Source: DASSKA01 sp963839365 (GTDB taxonomy: Bacteria > Actinomycetota > Actinomycetes > Propionibacteriales > Nocardioidaceae). From it: 64,000 bases of DNA. The notes under the pieces are model-generated. The model saw only the letters and a list, made by a program, of their open reading frames with translations. It did no database searches and was not told where the DNA came from. Location of the stretch: NCBI GenBank assembly GCA_963839365.1, contig CAWIUT010000002.1, positions 248,001 through 312,000 of the forward strand. Reading direction: 5' to 3'. Below are positions 19,357 through 27,268 of this stretch, piece after piece (within the stretch, counting starts at the first letter, position 1; each line of letters begins with the position of its first letter). The position numbers and the translations under genes were made by a program.

Positions 19357-19953
19357 ATGGCCAGCGCCCGCACCCGGATGAGCCCCGACCTGCGGCGGGA
19401 GCAGCTGCTCGACCTCGGTCTCCAGCTGCTGTCCACCCGCACGCTCGAGGAGCTGTCCATCGACCTGCTCGCGGAGAAGGCCGGCATCTCCCGGGGCCTG
19501 CTCTACCACTACTTCGGCAACAAGCAGGACTTCCACCAGGCGGTGGTGCGCCGGGCTGCGGACGAGGTGATCCGGGTGACCGAGCCCGTCGCGACGGGCG
19601 CGCCGCTGGAACGTCTCGCCGGCTCTCTCGAGGCGTACGTCGACTACGTGCTCGCCAACTACGAGGGCTACGCCTCCTTGGTGCGCGGAGCGGCCAGCGG
19701 GAACCCCGCGCTGCGGGAGATCCACGAAGAGACCCGCACGGCGTTGACGGAGCGGATCTTCCAGGCCGCCGGCCGGGACGGGCTCGCCGGCCTCGGGGTC
19801 CAGGACACCCCCGCGGTCCGCCTGATGGCCCGGGGCTGGTCGGCGATGACCGAGGAGGTCGTCCTGGAGTGGGTCCGTGGGGGTTGTGCGGTGCCCAAGG
19901 ACGAGCTGTTGCACAGGCTCACGCAGGCGCTGCCCGGCGTGCTCGCCGGCTGA
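19357..19953 (+). CDS. TetR-family transcriptional regulator
   Basis: This 198-residue protein has an N-terminal TetR helix-turn-helix (about 15-60: EELSIDLLAEKAGISRGLLYHYFGNKQDFHQAV) and an all-helical C-terminal ligand domain of normal length. It is divergent from the monooxygenase-SDR operon over a 73-bp gap with palindromes, the standard arrangement for a local repressor induced by an operon substrate. The ligand is unknown. A small GC hairpin (19973-19987) lies after the stop. Confidence 0.92.
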   Translation: MASARTRMSPDLRREQLLDLGLQLLSTRTLEELSIDLLAEKAGISRGLLYHYFGNKQDFHQAVVRRAADEVIRVTEPVATGAPLERLAGSLEAYVDYVLANYEGYASLVRGAASGNPALREIHEETRTALTERIFQAAGRDGLAGLGVQDTPAVRLMARGWSAMTEEVVLEWVRGGCAVPKDELLHRLTQALPGVLAG

Positions 19954-20023
19954 CGCCGGTCGCCTGGCGCATGCCCGCGCCGCGGGCGGGGAACCTCCTG
20001 GCAACCGACCGTGAGGAGGATGC

Positions 20024-20983
20024 ATGCGCATCGGCTACTTCCTGTCCTGCGAGGAGTACACCCCCCAGGAGCTGGTGGAGCAGGCGCGGCTGGCCGAGGA
20101 GGCCGGCTTCGACGCCCTGTGGATCAGCGACCACTACCACCCGTGGAACGACAACCAGGGCCAGAGCCCCATGGTCTGGTCCGTCATCGGCGCGGTCTCC
20201 GCGGTGTGCGACCTGCCGGTGACCACCGCGGTCACCTGCCCGACCACCCGCATGCACCCGGCGGTCGTCGCGCAGGCAGCGGCCACCTCCTCGGTGATGC
20301 TGGGCGGCAAGTTCACTCTCGGTGTCGGCTCGGGCGAGGCGCTCAACGAGCACATCCTCGGCGACCCGTGGCCCACCGCCGACGTGCGGCTGGAGCAGCT
20401 CGCCGAAGCCGTCGAGGTGATGCGGCTGCTGTGGTCGGGGGAGAGGGTCAACCACCGAGGCAAGTACTACACGGTCGACGACGCCCGGCTGTACACCTTG
20501 CCCGACCAGCCGCCCCCGGTCTACGTGTCCGGCTTCGGCCCGAAGGCGACCGAGGTGGCCGGCGAGATCGGCGACGGGTACATCACCACCACGCCCGATG
20601 AGCAGCTGCTCGGTCTGTTCCGCGAGAAGTCCGGCGGCAAGCCGGCGCAGGGAGGCGTGAAGGTCGCGTGGGCGCCCACAGAGGACGAGGGCGTCGAGAT
20701 CGCGCACCGGCTCTGGCCCAACGCGAGTCTTCCCGGCGAGCTGGCGCAGGTGCTGCCGAGCCCCAAGCACTTCGAGCAGGCCTCCCAGCTGGTCACTCAG
20801 GAGAGCACCCGGAAGTCCGTGGTGGCCGGGAACGACACCGACCGGCACCGGTCCGCGCTCGAGCCCTACCAGGACGCAGGGTTCGAGGAGGCGTACGTCG
20901 CGAACATGGGGCCGCACTACGCCGACATGATCGAGGCGTTCGGCAAGGAGGTCCTCCCCGCCCTGCGCGCGCAGGCGGCCTGA
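20024..20983 (+). CDS. F420-dependent LLM-class oxidoreductase (TIGR03557-like)
   Basis: This 319-residue luciferase-like monooxygenase-fold protein resembles F420-dependent glucose-6-phosphate dehydrogenase relatives (MRIGYFLSCEEYTPQELVEQARLAEEAGFDALWISDHYHPW; GVGSGEALNEHILGDPWP; PVYVSGFGPKATEVAGEIGDGYI). The family uses deazaflavin F420, consistent with an actinobacterial host; the substrate is not predictable. GAGGAGG (20013-20019) supports ATG 20024. It lies 70 bp after tetR on the same strand and could be co-transcribed. A perfect 15-bp terminator follows. Confidence 0.88.
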   Translation: MRIGYFLSCEEYTPQELVEQARLAEEAGFDALWISDHYHPWNDNQGQSPMVWSVIGAVSAVCDLPVTTAVTCPTTRMHPAVVAQAAATSSVMLGGKFTLGVGSGEALNEHILGDPWPTADVRLEQLAEAVEVMRLLWSGERVNHRGKYYTVDDARLYTLPDQPPPVYVSGFGPKATEVAGEIGDGYITTTPDEQLLGLFREKSGGKPAQGGVKVAWAPTEDEGVEIAHRLWPNASLPGELAQVLPSPKHFEQASQLVTQESTRKSVVAGNDTDRHRSALEPYQDAGFEEAYVANMGPHYADMIEAFGKEVLPALRAQAA

Positions 20984-20994
20984 CCCGGACAGAC

Positions 20995-21037
20995 TTCGGG
21001 GGCGTGCCGCGGCTGGGTTGCCCGGCACGCCCCCGAA
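20995..21037. terminator. Bidirectional terminator, 15-bp perfect stem
   Basis: TTCGGGGGCGTGCCG (20995-21009) pairs exactly with CGGCACGCCCCCGAA (21023-21037) around a 13-nt loop. It sits between the converging F420 oxidoreductase and beta-helix protein genes and can serve both. Confidence 0.85.
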
Positions 21038-21059
21038 GAGGACCCCTACGAGTCCGTCA

Positions 21060-23627
21060 TCAGCTGCGCCGCACCCGGATCACCCGGGACGCGTGGTCCC
21101 GACGGCCCTGGATGCTGCGAACGATCACGGTGACCGTGTAGCGACCTGGCTGGTCGAACAGGCACCGGTAGGTGCGCGACGTCCTCCAACGTGAGTGCTG
21201 CCCGTTGCCGCAGACGAACCGCACGTCCTTGATCCAGGCGTGGCGCCAGCCGTGCGAGCGGCCGGCGAAGGCGAGCACGGACTCACCGGCAGTGATCACC
21301 CGGTCGGACACGTGCAACCGGGCGACAGGCCTCCTGGGCCGCAGCACGCGCACCCTGGCCATGGCCCGGTCGGTCAGGCCGTTGGAGTCGGTGACCGTCA
21401 CCCAGACCCGGTGCCAGCCCACCTTGCGGAACACGCAGGTCGCACGCGGCCCGGGCTTGGGCCCGATGCTGCGTCCCGCGCACCGGAACTGGTAGGAGAC
21501 GATCGTGGCGCCGCCGTTGCCGTGGGAGCCCCGCGCGTCGATCCTGATCGGCTGGCCACGGTGCGTCCGCCCTCCGACCAGCGCCGCTGTCGGCGCCTGC
21601 GCAGCCTGCGACGTCGCCGTGACCGTGGCGGTCGCGCTGTCGGTCCCACCCTGGTTGTCGGTCACGGTGACCTTGGCGGTGTAGCTGCCCTCGGTCGGGT
21701 AGGTGCAGGTGGCGGTGTCTGCGGTGCTGCCTGGCTTGGCCGCACTCTGGTTGCCGCAGTCGAAGGCGTACGTGGCGATGGTGCCGTCGGCGTCCTTCGA
21801 GCCGCTGGCGTCCAGGGTCACCGTGCCGCCCTCCACCACCGTGGACGGGTTCGCGGTCAGCTGCGCGGTCGGCGGTGTGTTCACCGGGCCGCCACCGCCG
21901 CCGCCTCCGCCGCCGGACGCGTTGACCGCCACCGCGGCGGTTGCCGTGCCCGTGGCGCCCAGGTTGTCGGTGACGGTGGCCTTGGCGGTGTAGCTGCCCG
22001 CGGCCGGGTAGGTGCAGGTCGCCTTGCTGCCCGTCGGTGCCGCCGTGACCCCTGCAGCGCCGCAGTCGAAGGCGTACGTGAGCGGCCCGCCCTCGGGGTC
22101 GGTGGAGCCGCTGGCGTCCAGGGTCACCGTCCCTCCGGCGTTGACCGTTGACGGAGTGGCCGTCAGCTTGGCCACCGGCGGCTTGTTGGCCGGGACGTTG
22201 GTGCGCTCGATCGCGCCCAGGTCGGCGTACGGCGGGGTGCCGACTCCGGTGTTGGCCACGGCCGGGTCGTCGACCGGAGCGTTGCCGTTGAGGTCGTTCG
22301 CCGCGAAGCCGGGCGCGTTCGCGTCAGCCGCGTCGATGGCCGCTGTCCCCTCACCGGGAACGTGGCTCGCGTCGAGCTTCGGATCGGCCTGTACGCCGTG
22401 AATCTCCTGGCCGGTTGCAGCCTGGAGAGTAGCCAGGGAGGTGTAGCTCGAGGCTCCCCAGACGACCACGGGTCCGCCTGCTGAGTCGTTGACCAGGTCG
22501 TAGTCGATGGTGCTGCCGGCGGTCGACGCCCCGTCGACGCGGATGTCGCTGCGAGTGCGCGTCGGCGTACCGTTCCCGTTGTTGATCGAAAGGTTGTCGC
22601 GCACCGAGGCCACCGCTCCGGCGCCGGCGGCGTTCGACTCGATGTTGATGCCGGCGGTGAAGTTGTCCAGTGCCGTGTTGGACACGACGTTGCCGCTGCT
22701 GGCCATGGAGAAGTCGATGCCGTGGTCGCCGTTGGCGTAAGTAAGGTTGCGGCGCACCGTGACGTTGGTCGAGCCACCGTAGATCTGGATGCCCGAGTCA
22801 TCGTTGCCGTAGGTGACGTTGCGCTGCACGGTGATGTGGTCGGCCACCTGGGTGGTGCCGCCCGCGGGTGTGTACGAGGTGACGTTGATGCCGGGAGCCA
22901 GCCGCGGAGCAGTGGTCGCCGTCGCGGAGTTGTTGTCGTACGAAGTGACGCCCTCGATGGTGTCGTTGCTGCCTCCCTTCACGCCGACGCCCTCACGTGC
23001 GTTCCCATAGGTGTGGGATGCGCTGACCGTGCTGCCCGTGGCAGCCTGCAGGAGGATGCCGATCGAAGCGTTGCCGTTGACGTCCGCTCCCGTGACGGTC
23101 ACCCCGCTGCTGGAAGTGACCCGGATGCCGTTCACCCCCGAACCTGTGGCAGCCACATTGCGGATCGTGTCCGAAGAACTGTTGCTGACGCTGATCCCAG
23201 CCTGGGTCTGGTGCTGGACGGTGAAGCCGTCCACGGTCACGGTCGACCCGGTGATGTTGAAGCCGTAGACCAAGGTGCCGCCGCCGTCGACGGTGGCGCC
23301 GTTGGGTGCCTGGATCGTGAGGTTGGACTTGGCGACGTCAACGCGCTCGTTGTAGGTGCCCGGATTCACCGTGATGGTGTCTCCTGCGGCGGCGGCCGCG
23401 TAAGCGGCGCCGATCGTGCAGAATGGCCCGGTCGGGCTGGTCGGCGCGCTGTCCGAGCAGCCGGCGCCCGTGCTGTTGTCGACCGTGTACGTCGTGGCCG
23501 CGTCGGCCTGGCCTGGTGCCAGCACCAGCAGCCCGGCGACCACGGCGCCTGTCACCCCCGTCGTGGTGGCGGTACGCCACCGTCGCCAAGGGGGTGCAGG
23601 TGGATGGGTAGCCCCTTGTGTACTCAT
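21060..23627 (-). CDS. Secreted right-handed beta-helix protein with PKD/Ig-like repeats
   Basis: This 855-residue exported protein has a basic N-terminus, a long hydrophobic segment and an ADA-A cleavage site (about residue 45). Residues about 55-440 form a parallel beta-helix of short Asn/Thr/Gly repeats (TVTVDGFTVQ, NVTVRRNLTYANGDHGI), ending with an IHGVQADPKL...APGFAANDLNGN...DLGAIERT module common in such proteins. A PKD-like repeat (VTLDASGSTDPEGG), a nine-Gly linker and a second PKD repeat follow, then basic Ig-like domains rich in Arg/Trp/Cys to the C-terminus. There is no sortase signal. Polysaccharide binding or lyase activity is typical of the fold, but no catalytic residues are assigned. 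The start is ATG 23627, with AAAGG upstream; the 13-residue longer frame looks untranslated. Confidence 0.85.
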   Translation of the reverse strand: MSTQGATHPPAPPWRRWRTATTTGVTGAVVAGLLVLAPGQADAATTYTVDNSTGAGCSDSAPTSPTGPFCTIGAAYAAAAAGDTITVNPGTYNERVDVAKSNLTIQAPNGATVDGGGTLVYGFNITGSTVTVDGFTVQHQTQAGISVSNSSSDTIRNVAATGSGVNGIRVTSSSGVTVTGADVNGNASIGILLQAATGSTVSASHTYGNAREGVGVKGGSNDTIEGVTSYDNNSATATTAPRLAPGINVTSYTPAGGTTQVADHITVQRNVTYGNDDSGIQIYGGSTNVTVRRNLTYANGDHGIDFSMASSGNVVSNTALDNFTAGINIESNAAGAGAVASVRDNLSINNGNGTPTRTRSDIRVDGASTAGSTIDYDLVNDSAGGPVVVWGASSYTSLATLQAATGQEIHGVQADPKLDASHVPGEGTAAIDAADANAPGFAANDLNGNAPVDDPAVANTGVGTPPYADLGAIERTNVPANKPPVAKLTATPSTVNAGGTVTLDASGSTDPEGGPLTYAFDCGAAGVTAAPTGSKATCTYPAAGSYTAKATVTDNLGATGTATAAVAVNASGGGGGGGGGPVNTPPTAQLTANPSTVVEGGTVTLDASGSKDADGTIATYAFDCGNQSAAKPGSTADTATCTYPTEGSYTAKVTVTDNQGGTDSATATVTATSQAAQAPTAALVGGRTHRGQPIRIDARGSHGNGGATIVSYQFRCAGRSIGPKPGPRATCVFRKVGWHRVWVTVTDSNGLTDRAMARVRVLRPRRPVARLHVSDRVITAGESVLAFAGRSHGWRHAWIKDVRFVCGNGQHSRWRTSRTYRCLFDQPGRYTVTVIVRSIQGRRDHASRVIRVRRS

Positions 23628-23765
23628 CAGACAGACACCTTTCGGATAGCAGGAAACGCCAATCACGCTAGGAATGCCGCGTTCAGGAAACCTCCCCTCA
23701 AGTGGTGAGCAGGACTACGCCGAACGGCCCAGACGCGTGAGAAGACCGCAGGATGACCGGTACGG

Positions 23766-23838
23766 CACCGCACCGGCGAGATGCTCGGACGCCAAGGGGG
23801 CCGGGACGGCCACCTCCCTGACCAACGCCGGTGCGGTG
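23766..23838 (-). terminator. Large inverted repeat downstream of rtcB-like gene
   Basis: CACCGCACCGGCG (23766-23778) is exactly complementary to 23826-23838, with a 47-nt interior that itself contains GGCC-n5-GGCC. It lies 24 bp beyond the rtcB-like stop and upstream of the beta-helix gene on the same strand, so it is either a terminator or a leader structure. Confidence 0.5.
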
Positions 23839-23861
23839 GTCCCCGGGTCGGTGCAGGCCGG

Positions 23862-25313
23862 TCAGTGCAGCACGGCGAGTGGGCGCATCCGCGCCACCGG
23901 GCGGACCAGCCTGTTGCTCACCAGCACGTCGAGCGCGGCGTCGACGCCACGGTTGTCGTAGTGCAGTGCCTCGTTCGGCGCTGCGTCGCTGTAGCGGTAG
24001 CGACGGGTGGTGCAGCCCCGTGGGTCCGGACCCGAGATACCGCGCTTCACGAGGTCGGCGACGACCGTGCCCGCACCATGGGAGGCCGAGTGCAGGCTGG
24101 CCGCGCCGCCGTCGCCCGCGACCGCCAGGTAGCTGCACGTCTGGTGCGTGCCGGGAAGCAGCACCGCCTGGCCGGTCTCGGCGAACGTGAGCCCAGGCAG
24201 CATGCGCTCCGCCGAGTAGGCACGGCACGAGTTGTGCCGGTGCACCACCGCCGGCTGCCCGTCGACGATCTCCTCGTAGATGCTGTTGTGCGGCGAGTCG
24301 ACCACGAGCCGTCCCGGCGAGCCGCCGAACGCCGCTGACGCCAGCCGCCGCAGAGAGGCGTAGGTGGCGACCCGGAAGGCGAACCCGTAGTTCATCGCCG
24401 CAGCATTGGCGAGCATCAGCCGCTGCCCCTCGTCGCCGGCCAGCGGAACCGGCGGGCAGCCCTCGGTGAAGTACAGGCCCAGGCGGTTCCGCAGCTGGGC
24501 GTAGGAACCTGAGGTGCGCAGGTGGAACCACGGCTTGAGCGCGGCGTTGACCATCTTGATCTGACGGGGGTAGTCCTTGCGGCGGAAGAACAGTCGGCCG
24601 ATCTCACCAGTGAGCACGCCCCCACCGCCGTGGTACTGGATGGTCACCTGGCCCTCACTGACCCCGAGGCGGGCGGCACGTTCGGCGTCGAGGACCTCCT
24701 CCACGCGTTGCACCTCGACGAAGTGGTTGGTCGGTCCGACCGTGCCGAACCGGAACCTGGCGAGCTGCACAGCGAGCCCGGGCAGCTCGGTCCGCAGCCG
24801 CTCCAGACCGCCGTACCGCTGGAGGTCGATCCGACCGCCCTCCTCGATGCGCTCCAGGTCCTCCGCCGGCGCGCTCCAGCGCTCCACCCCGAACGCGGCA
24901 CCCTCCGCTGCTGCTTCCACCACCTCGCAGGCGGACAGCTCGCGGCGAGCGCGTGCCGGGTAGGGGAACCTCTCCCGCACCGCGCGCATGAAGGCGTCGA
25001 GCGCCCGCTCACTGGGCACCTCGGCGTCCAGCGCGATCAACGCCATCCCGCAGTTGACCGAGGAGCTGGTCAGGTCCGGCCGGACGGTGCCGCGGGTGGC
25101 GACGGCCACGCTGGAGGGAAGCTCCATGGTGGACTTGTGGTGGAAGTCGGGCAGTACGACGGGGGGTGCCGCCAGGTCCATCCCGTCGACCAGGCTCTGT
25201 ACCGTCGCCAGCGAGTCCTGGTCCGCCGGAAGCATGGTGGGATCGTCGAAGACCCGGACCCCTTCCCCGATCACCCGGATCGGGGCCGCCCGGTCATGCC
25301 TGAAGGTGGTCAT
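23862..25313 (-). CDS. Divergent RtcB-family RNA ligase-like protein
   Basis: This 483-residue protein keeps much of the RtcB 3'-phosphate RNA ligase core: Cys88 (VNCGM), His197 (TVGPTNHFVEVQ), His228 (IQYHGG), His342 (SPHNS) and the guanylate-accepting His412 in SASHGAGTV. Departures from canonical RtcB, judged by eye, are Ser85 where DIGCGM has its metal-binding Asp, DFHHKST in place of the usual D.H.G motif, and a C-terminus MRPLAVLH where RtcB ends in a conserved Lys-Gly. RtcB joins 2',3'-cyclic phosphate or 3'-phosphate to 5'-OH RNA using Mn and GTP; activity here is uncertain. The start is ATG 25313 with GAGGAG 6 nt upstream (ATG 25340 is weaker). It is downstream of a response regulator. 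Confidence 0.85.
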   Translation of the reverse strand: MTTFRHDRAAPIRVIGEGVRVFDDPTMLPADQDSLATVQSLVDGMDLAAPPVVLPDFHHKSTMELPSSVAVATRGTVRPDLTSSSVNCGMALIALDAEVPSERALDAFMRAVRERFPYPARARRELSACEVVEAAAEGAAFGVERWSAPAEDLERIEEGGRIDLQRYGGLERLRTELPGLAVQLARFRFGTVGPTNHFVEVQRVEEVLDAERAARLGVSEGQVTIQYHGGGGVLTGEIGRLFFRRKDYPRQIKMVNAALKPWFHLRTSGSYAQLRNRLGLYFTEGCPPVPLAGDEGQRLMLANAAAMNYGFAFRVATYASLRRLASAAFGGSPGRLVVDSPHNSIYEEIVDGQPAVVHRHNSCRAYSAERMLPGLTFAETGQAVLLPGTHQTCSYLAVAGDGGAASLHSASHGAGTVVADLVKRGISGPDPRGCTTRRYRYSDAAPNEALHYDNRGVDAALDVLVSNRLVRPVARMRPLAVLH

Positions 25314-25451
25314 CCGAACTCCTCGCAGGAGGTCCCGCAACGCACAGGTTAGAAGTTGGGGCGGCCCTGCGGACCGCGCACGAGGACGAGATCGCTACGC
25401 CATCTGTGCGAGATCCCGGAACGTCACCAGCGAAGGACCAGGGGAGAAGTG

Positions 25452-25925
25452 TCAGGGCGAGGTGCCTCGACGGTGCAGCTGGTCGATCAAGTAGTGCACG
25501 AGCTCGGCGACCGCGCCTTCTGGAAGCACCAGCTCGCCGGCCAGTGCACGGTCCACGGCACCCAGCAGATCGGCCACCGGCACTCCCTTGACCACCCATC
25601 CGCTCGCGCCGTAGTCGAGGGCGTGCGCGATGTCGGCCACCTCGTGCGAGCCCGACAGGATCAGCACCGTCGGTGGCTCGGCCATCGCCTGGATGTCGAG
25701 CAGCAGGGAGAGGCTGGAGGCGTCGGAGAGGTTGTAGTCCAGCAGCACCACGTCGGGGCGGCGAGAGCGGAGGCACTCGAGGGCGGCCTCGGAGGAGTAG
25801 ACCGGCTCGAGGTGGCGCACGGCGGGTTCGCGAGCCAGCCGCTGCGCCAGGGTGTCGGCGAACACCTGGTCGTCGTCGACGACGAGGACGTCCACGGGCG
25901 CGTGCCTGCGGATGCCGGACTCCAT
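25452..25925 (-). CDS. Single-domain (REC) response regulator
   Basis: This 157-residue protein is a receiver domain: acidic pocket VDVLVVDDDQ (Asp17-19), phospho-acceptor Asp63 in VVLLDYNLSD, Ser in LILSGSHE and Lys in GWVVKGVP. The 35-residue tail (DRALAGELVLPEGAVAELVHYLIDQL) resembles the linker of NarL/LuxR-type regulators, but the helix-turn-helix is missing and a stop follows. It therefore cannot bind DNA on its own and would act through protein contact. A histidine kinase lies 335 bp upstream on the same strand and an RtcB-like gene 138 bp downstream. ATG 25925 begins the REC homology; the longer frame upstream is not protein-like. Confidence 0.85.
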   Translation of the reverse strand: MESGIRRHAPVDVLVVDDDQVFADTLAQRLAREPAVRHLEPVYSSEAALECLRSRRPDVVLLDYNLSDASSLSLLLDIQAMAEPPTVLILSGSHEVADIAHALDYGASGWVVKGVPVADLLGAVDRALAGELVLPEGAVAELVHYLIDQLHRRGTSP

Positions 25926-25930
25926 GACGG

Positions 25931-26149
25931 TCAGCCCCGGTGGAGCGGCTGGCCACCGCTTCGATGCCGGAGCGGTCGCCGGGTGACATGCACCCGGCGA
26001 CCGACTCCAGTTCCCCCGGGTCGAGGACGGCGGCAGCGCGGCCGTAGGGCTCGAGAGCCTCGGCCCGTGTCCGCGAACATCGTGTGCAGGTGACACAAGA
26101 CGATGTTCGGGTCGGCAGCCCCCACCTTGGCTTGACCAGACCCCGCCAT
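25931..26149 (-). pseudogene. Small ORF, apparently frameshifted, between kinase and response regulator
   Basis: ATG 26149 has a good ribosome site (GGGGGACGAGG) and a TAGGGT -10-like box about 30 nt upstream. The first 30 codons (MAGSGQAKVGAADPNIVLC...) have GC-rich third positions. After DTGRG the frame loses this bias, while the +1-shifted frame regains it and reads ALEPYGRAAAVLDPGELESV and then AGCMSPGDRSGIEAVASRS. One indel near 26062-26068 would join them into a protein of about 75 or more residues that reaches the response-regulator start. The product is not recognised. It could be a broken gene, an assembly error, or a chance pattern. Confidence 0.4.
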
Positions 26150-26259
26150 CCTCGTCCCCCCTCTGTTGATCCACGACCCTAGAGGCGGAGCGCGGCCGGG
26201 AAAGCCGCGTCTCGGACGAGATCCCTTACGTCATTCGGACGACGATGCTGCTCGGTGGG

Positions 26260-26871
26260 TCACAGTGCCGTGGGCTGCGGCCAGAGCATCCGCACCGTCG
26301 TCCCTGGGCCTGGGCCGCTGAGAATCTCCAGGCGCCCCTTGTTCGCCTGCACCGCGTCGTGCACGATGGCCAGGCCCTGGCCCAGACCGGTCCGTGAACG
26401 ACCGAAGCCCTGGCCGTCGTCGCTGACCTGGACCCACGCCAACCCGTCCTGCGAGTCGATGGTGACGTCCACGGATCCTTCGTCTCCGGCGGCCCGGGCG
26501 GCGTTGTCCAGCACGTTGAGGATGGCCTGGCGCATCAGCACCGCGTCGCCGTACGCGAAGGTCGACTGCCCGGCCTTGACGGCAACAGGTACCTCGTGGG
26601 TCAGGCGCACGGTCTGCCTGCACTGCTCGACGAGCCCCACGAGATCCACCGTCTCGTGGTGGAGGTCCCGCAGCTCGGCGTCGATGAGGTCGTTCGCGAG
26701 CCTCAGCTGCTCGGCGATCAACCGGAACCGGTTGCCGGCGTCGTCGGCGTCATCGGGCATCTCGGCCAGGTTCGTGCTGGCTGCGAGGTACTGGCGAAGG
26801 TCGTGACACAAGCGCACGATGCGCTCGGGTACGCGTGGGTCCTGTTCCCATGTCGGAGCTCCACGCGCCAT
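26260..26871 (-). CDS. Small soluble sensor histidine kinase
   Basis: This 203-residue kinase has no membrane segment and no obvious sensor domain. The phospho-acceptor is His23 in RIVRLCHDLRQYLAAS. The HATPase domain has the N-box ILNVLDNAARAAG, G1 VSDDGQGFG and G2 GLGQGLAIVHDAV, and ends GTTVRMLWP. The N-terminus is just 20 residues before the H-box, so its signal must come from a partner protein or from the cytosol. With the REC-only regulator downstream it forms a minimal two-component pair. The start is ATG 26871; upstream in-frame residues are not conserved-looking. Confidence 0.85.
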   Translation of the reverse strand: MARGAPTWEQDPRVPERIVRLCHDLRQYLAASTNLAEMPDDADDAGNRFRLIAEQLRLANDLIDAELRDLHHETVDLVGLVEQCRQTVRLTHEVPVAVKAGQSTFAYGDAVLMRQAILNVLDNAARAAGDEGSVDVTIDSQDGLAWVQVSDDGQGFGRSRTGLGQGLAIVHDAVQANKGRLEILSGPGPGTTVRMLWPQPTAL

Positions 26872-26942
26872 CCGACATCCCCTTCCGGCGAGATGCGTCC
26901 CGGGACCTGTCAGGCCATTATGCGCCCCCTGCCGCCGGGGGG

Positions 26943-27089
26943 TCAGGTGAACAGGCTCACGCCTCCAGGGCCGACCAGCAGCCCCACGATGATGAGCACG
27001 ATGCCCATCAGCAGCCGTGCGCGGAAGATCGACACGATCCCCCACACCACAAGAATCACGGCGATGATCCACAAGATGAAGTTCCACAT
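26943..27089 (-). CDS. GPGG-motif small membrane protein (48 aa)
   Basis: This 48-residue peptide reads MWNFILWIIAVILVVWGIV, a short SIFRARLL loop, MGIVLIIVGLLV and GPGGVSLFT. It consists of two hydrophobic helices and a terminal GPGG motif, matching a widespread actinobacterial family of tiny membrane proteins of unknown role. GGGAGG lies 5-6 nt upstream of the ATG, a strong ribosome site. It is upstream of the histidine kinase on the same strand (71 bp gap). Confidence 0.85.
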   Translation of the reverse strand: MWNFILWIIAVILVVWGIVSIFRARLLMGIVLIIVGLLVGPGGVSLFT

Positions 27090-27208
27090 AAAGCCTCCCT
27101 GGTTGGCTCCCATCTTGCCCCGGCCCGACCGCAGTAAACGTCCGGTAAGAGGGGAAGATTCGGCTTTCGTTCCCGACTAACGGACGAAAGTCGGTGGCTG
27201 TTCATGAC

Positions 27209-27240
27209 AGAAGCCCCGGCCGTGACCGGCCGGGGCTTCT
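27209..27240 (-). terminator. Intrinsic terminator, 13-bp perfect stem
   Basis: AGAAGCCCCGGCC (27209-27221) pairs with 27228-27240 around GTGACC. It lies 28 bp after the HesB-like stop on the minus strand. A second small inverted repeat CTTTCGT/ACGAAAG (27164-27170/27184-27190) sits just beyond it. Confidence 0.8.
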
Positions 27241-27268
27241 GCTGGTGCGGCTGGGCGGCCGACCCGGG

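Noticed and set aside
21060..23627. Phage tailspike or pectate lyase assignment for the beta-helix protein
   Set aside because: The fold is shared, but no phage genes surround it and no lyase catalytic residues are evident; the PKD repeats suggest a cell-surface or secreted binding protein.
26223..26231. Third copy of the otsA-type promoter module (CCCTTACGT)
   Set aside because: Only the first nine bases match, the palindrome is incomplete, there is no -10 at the right spacing and no plus-strand gene follows.
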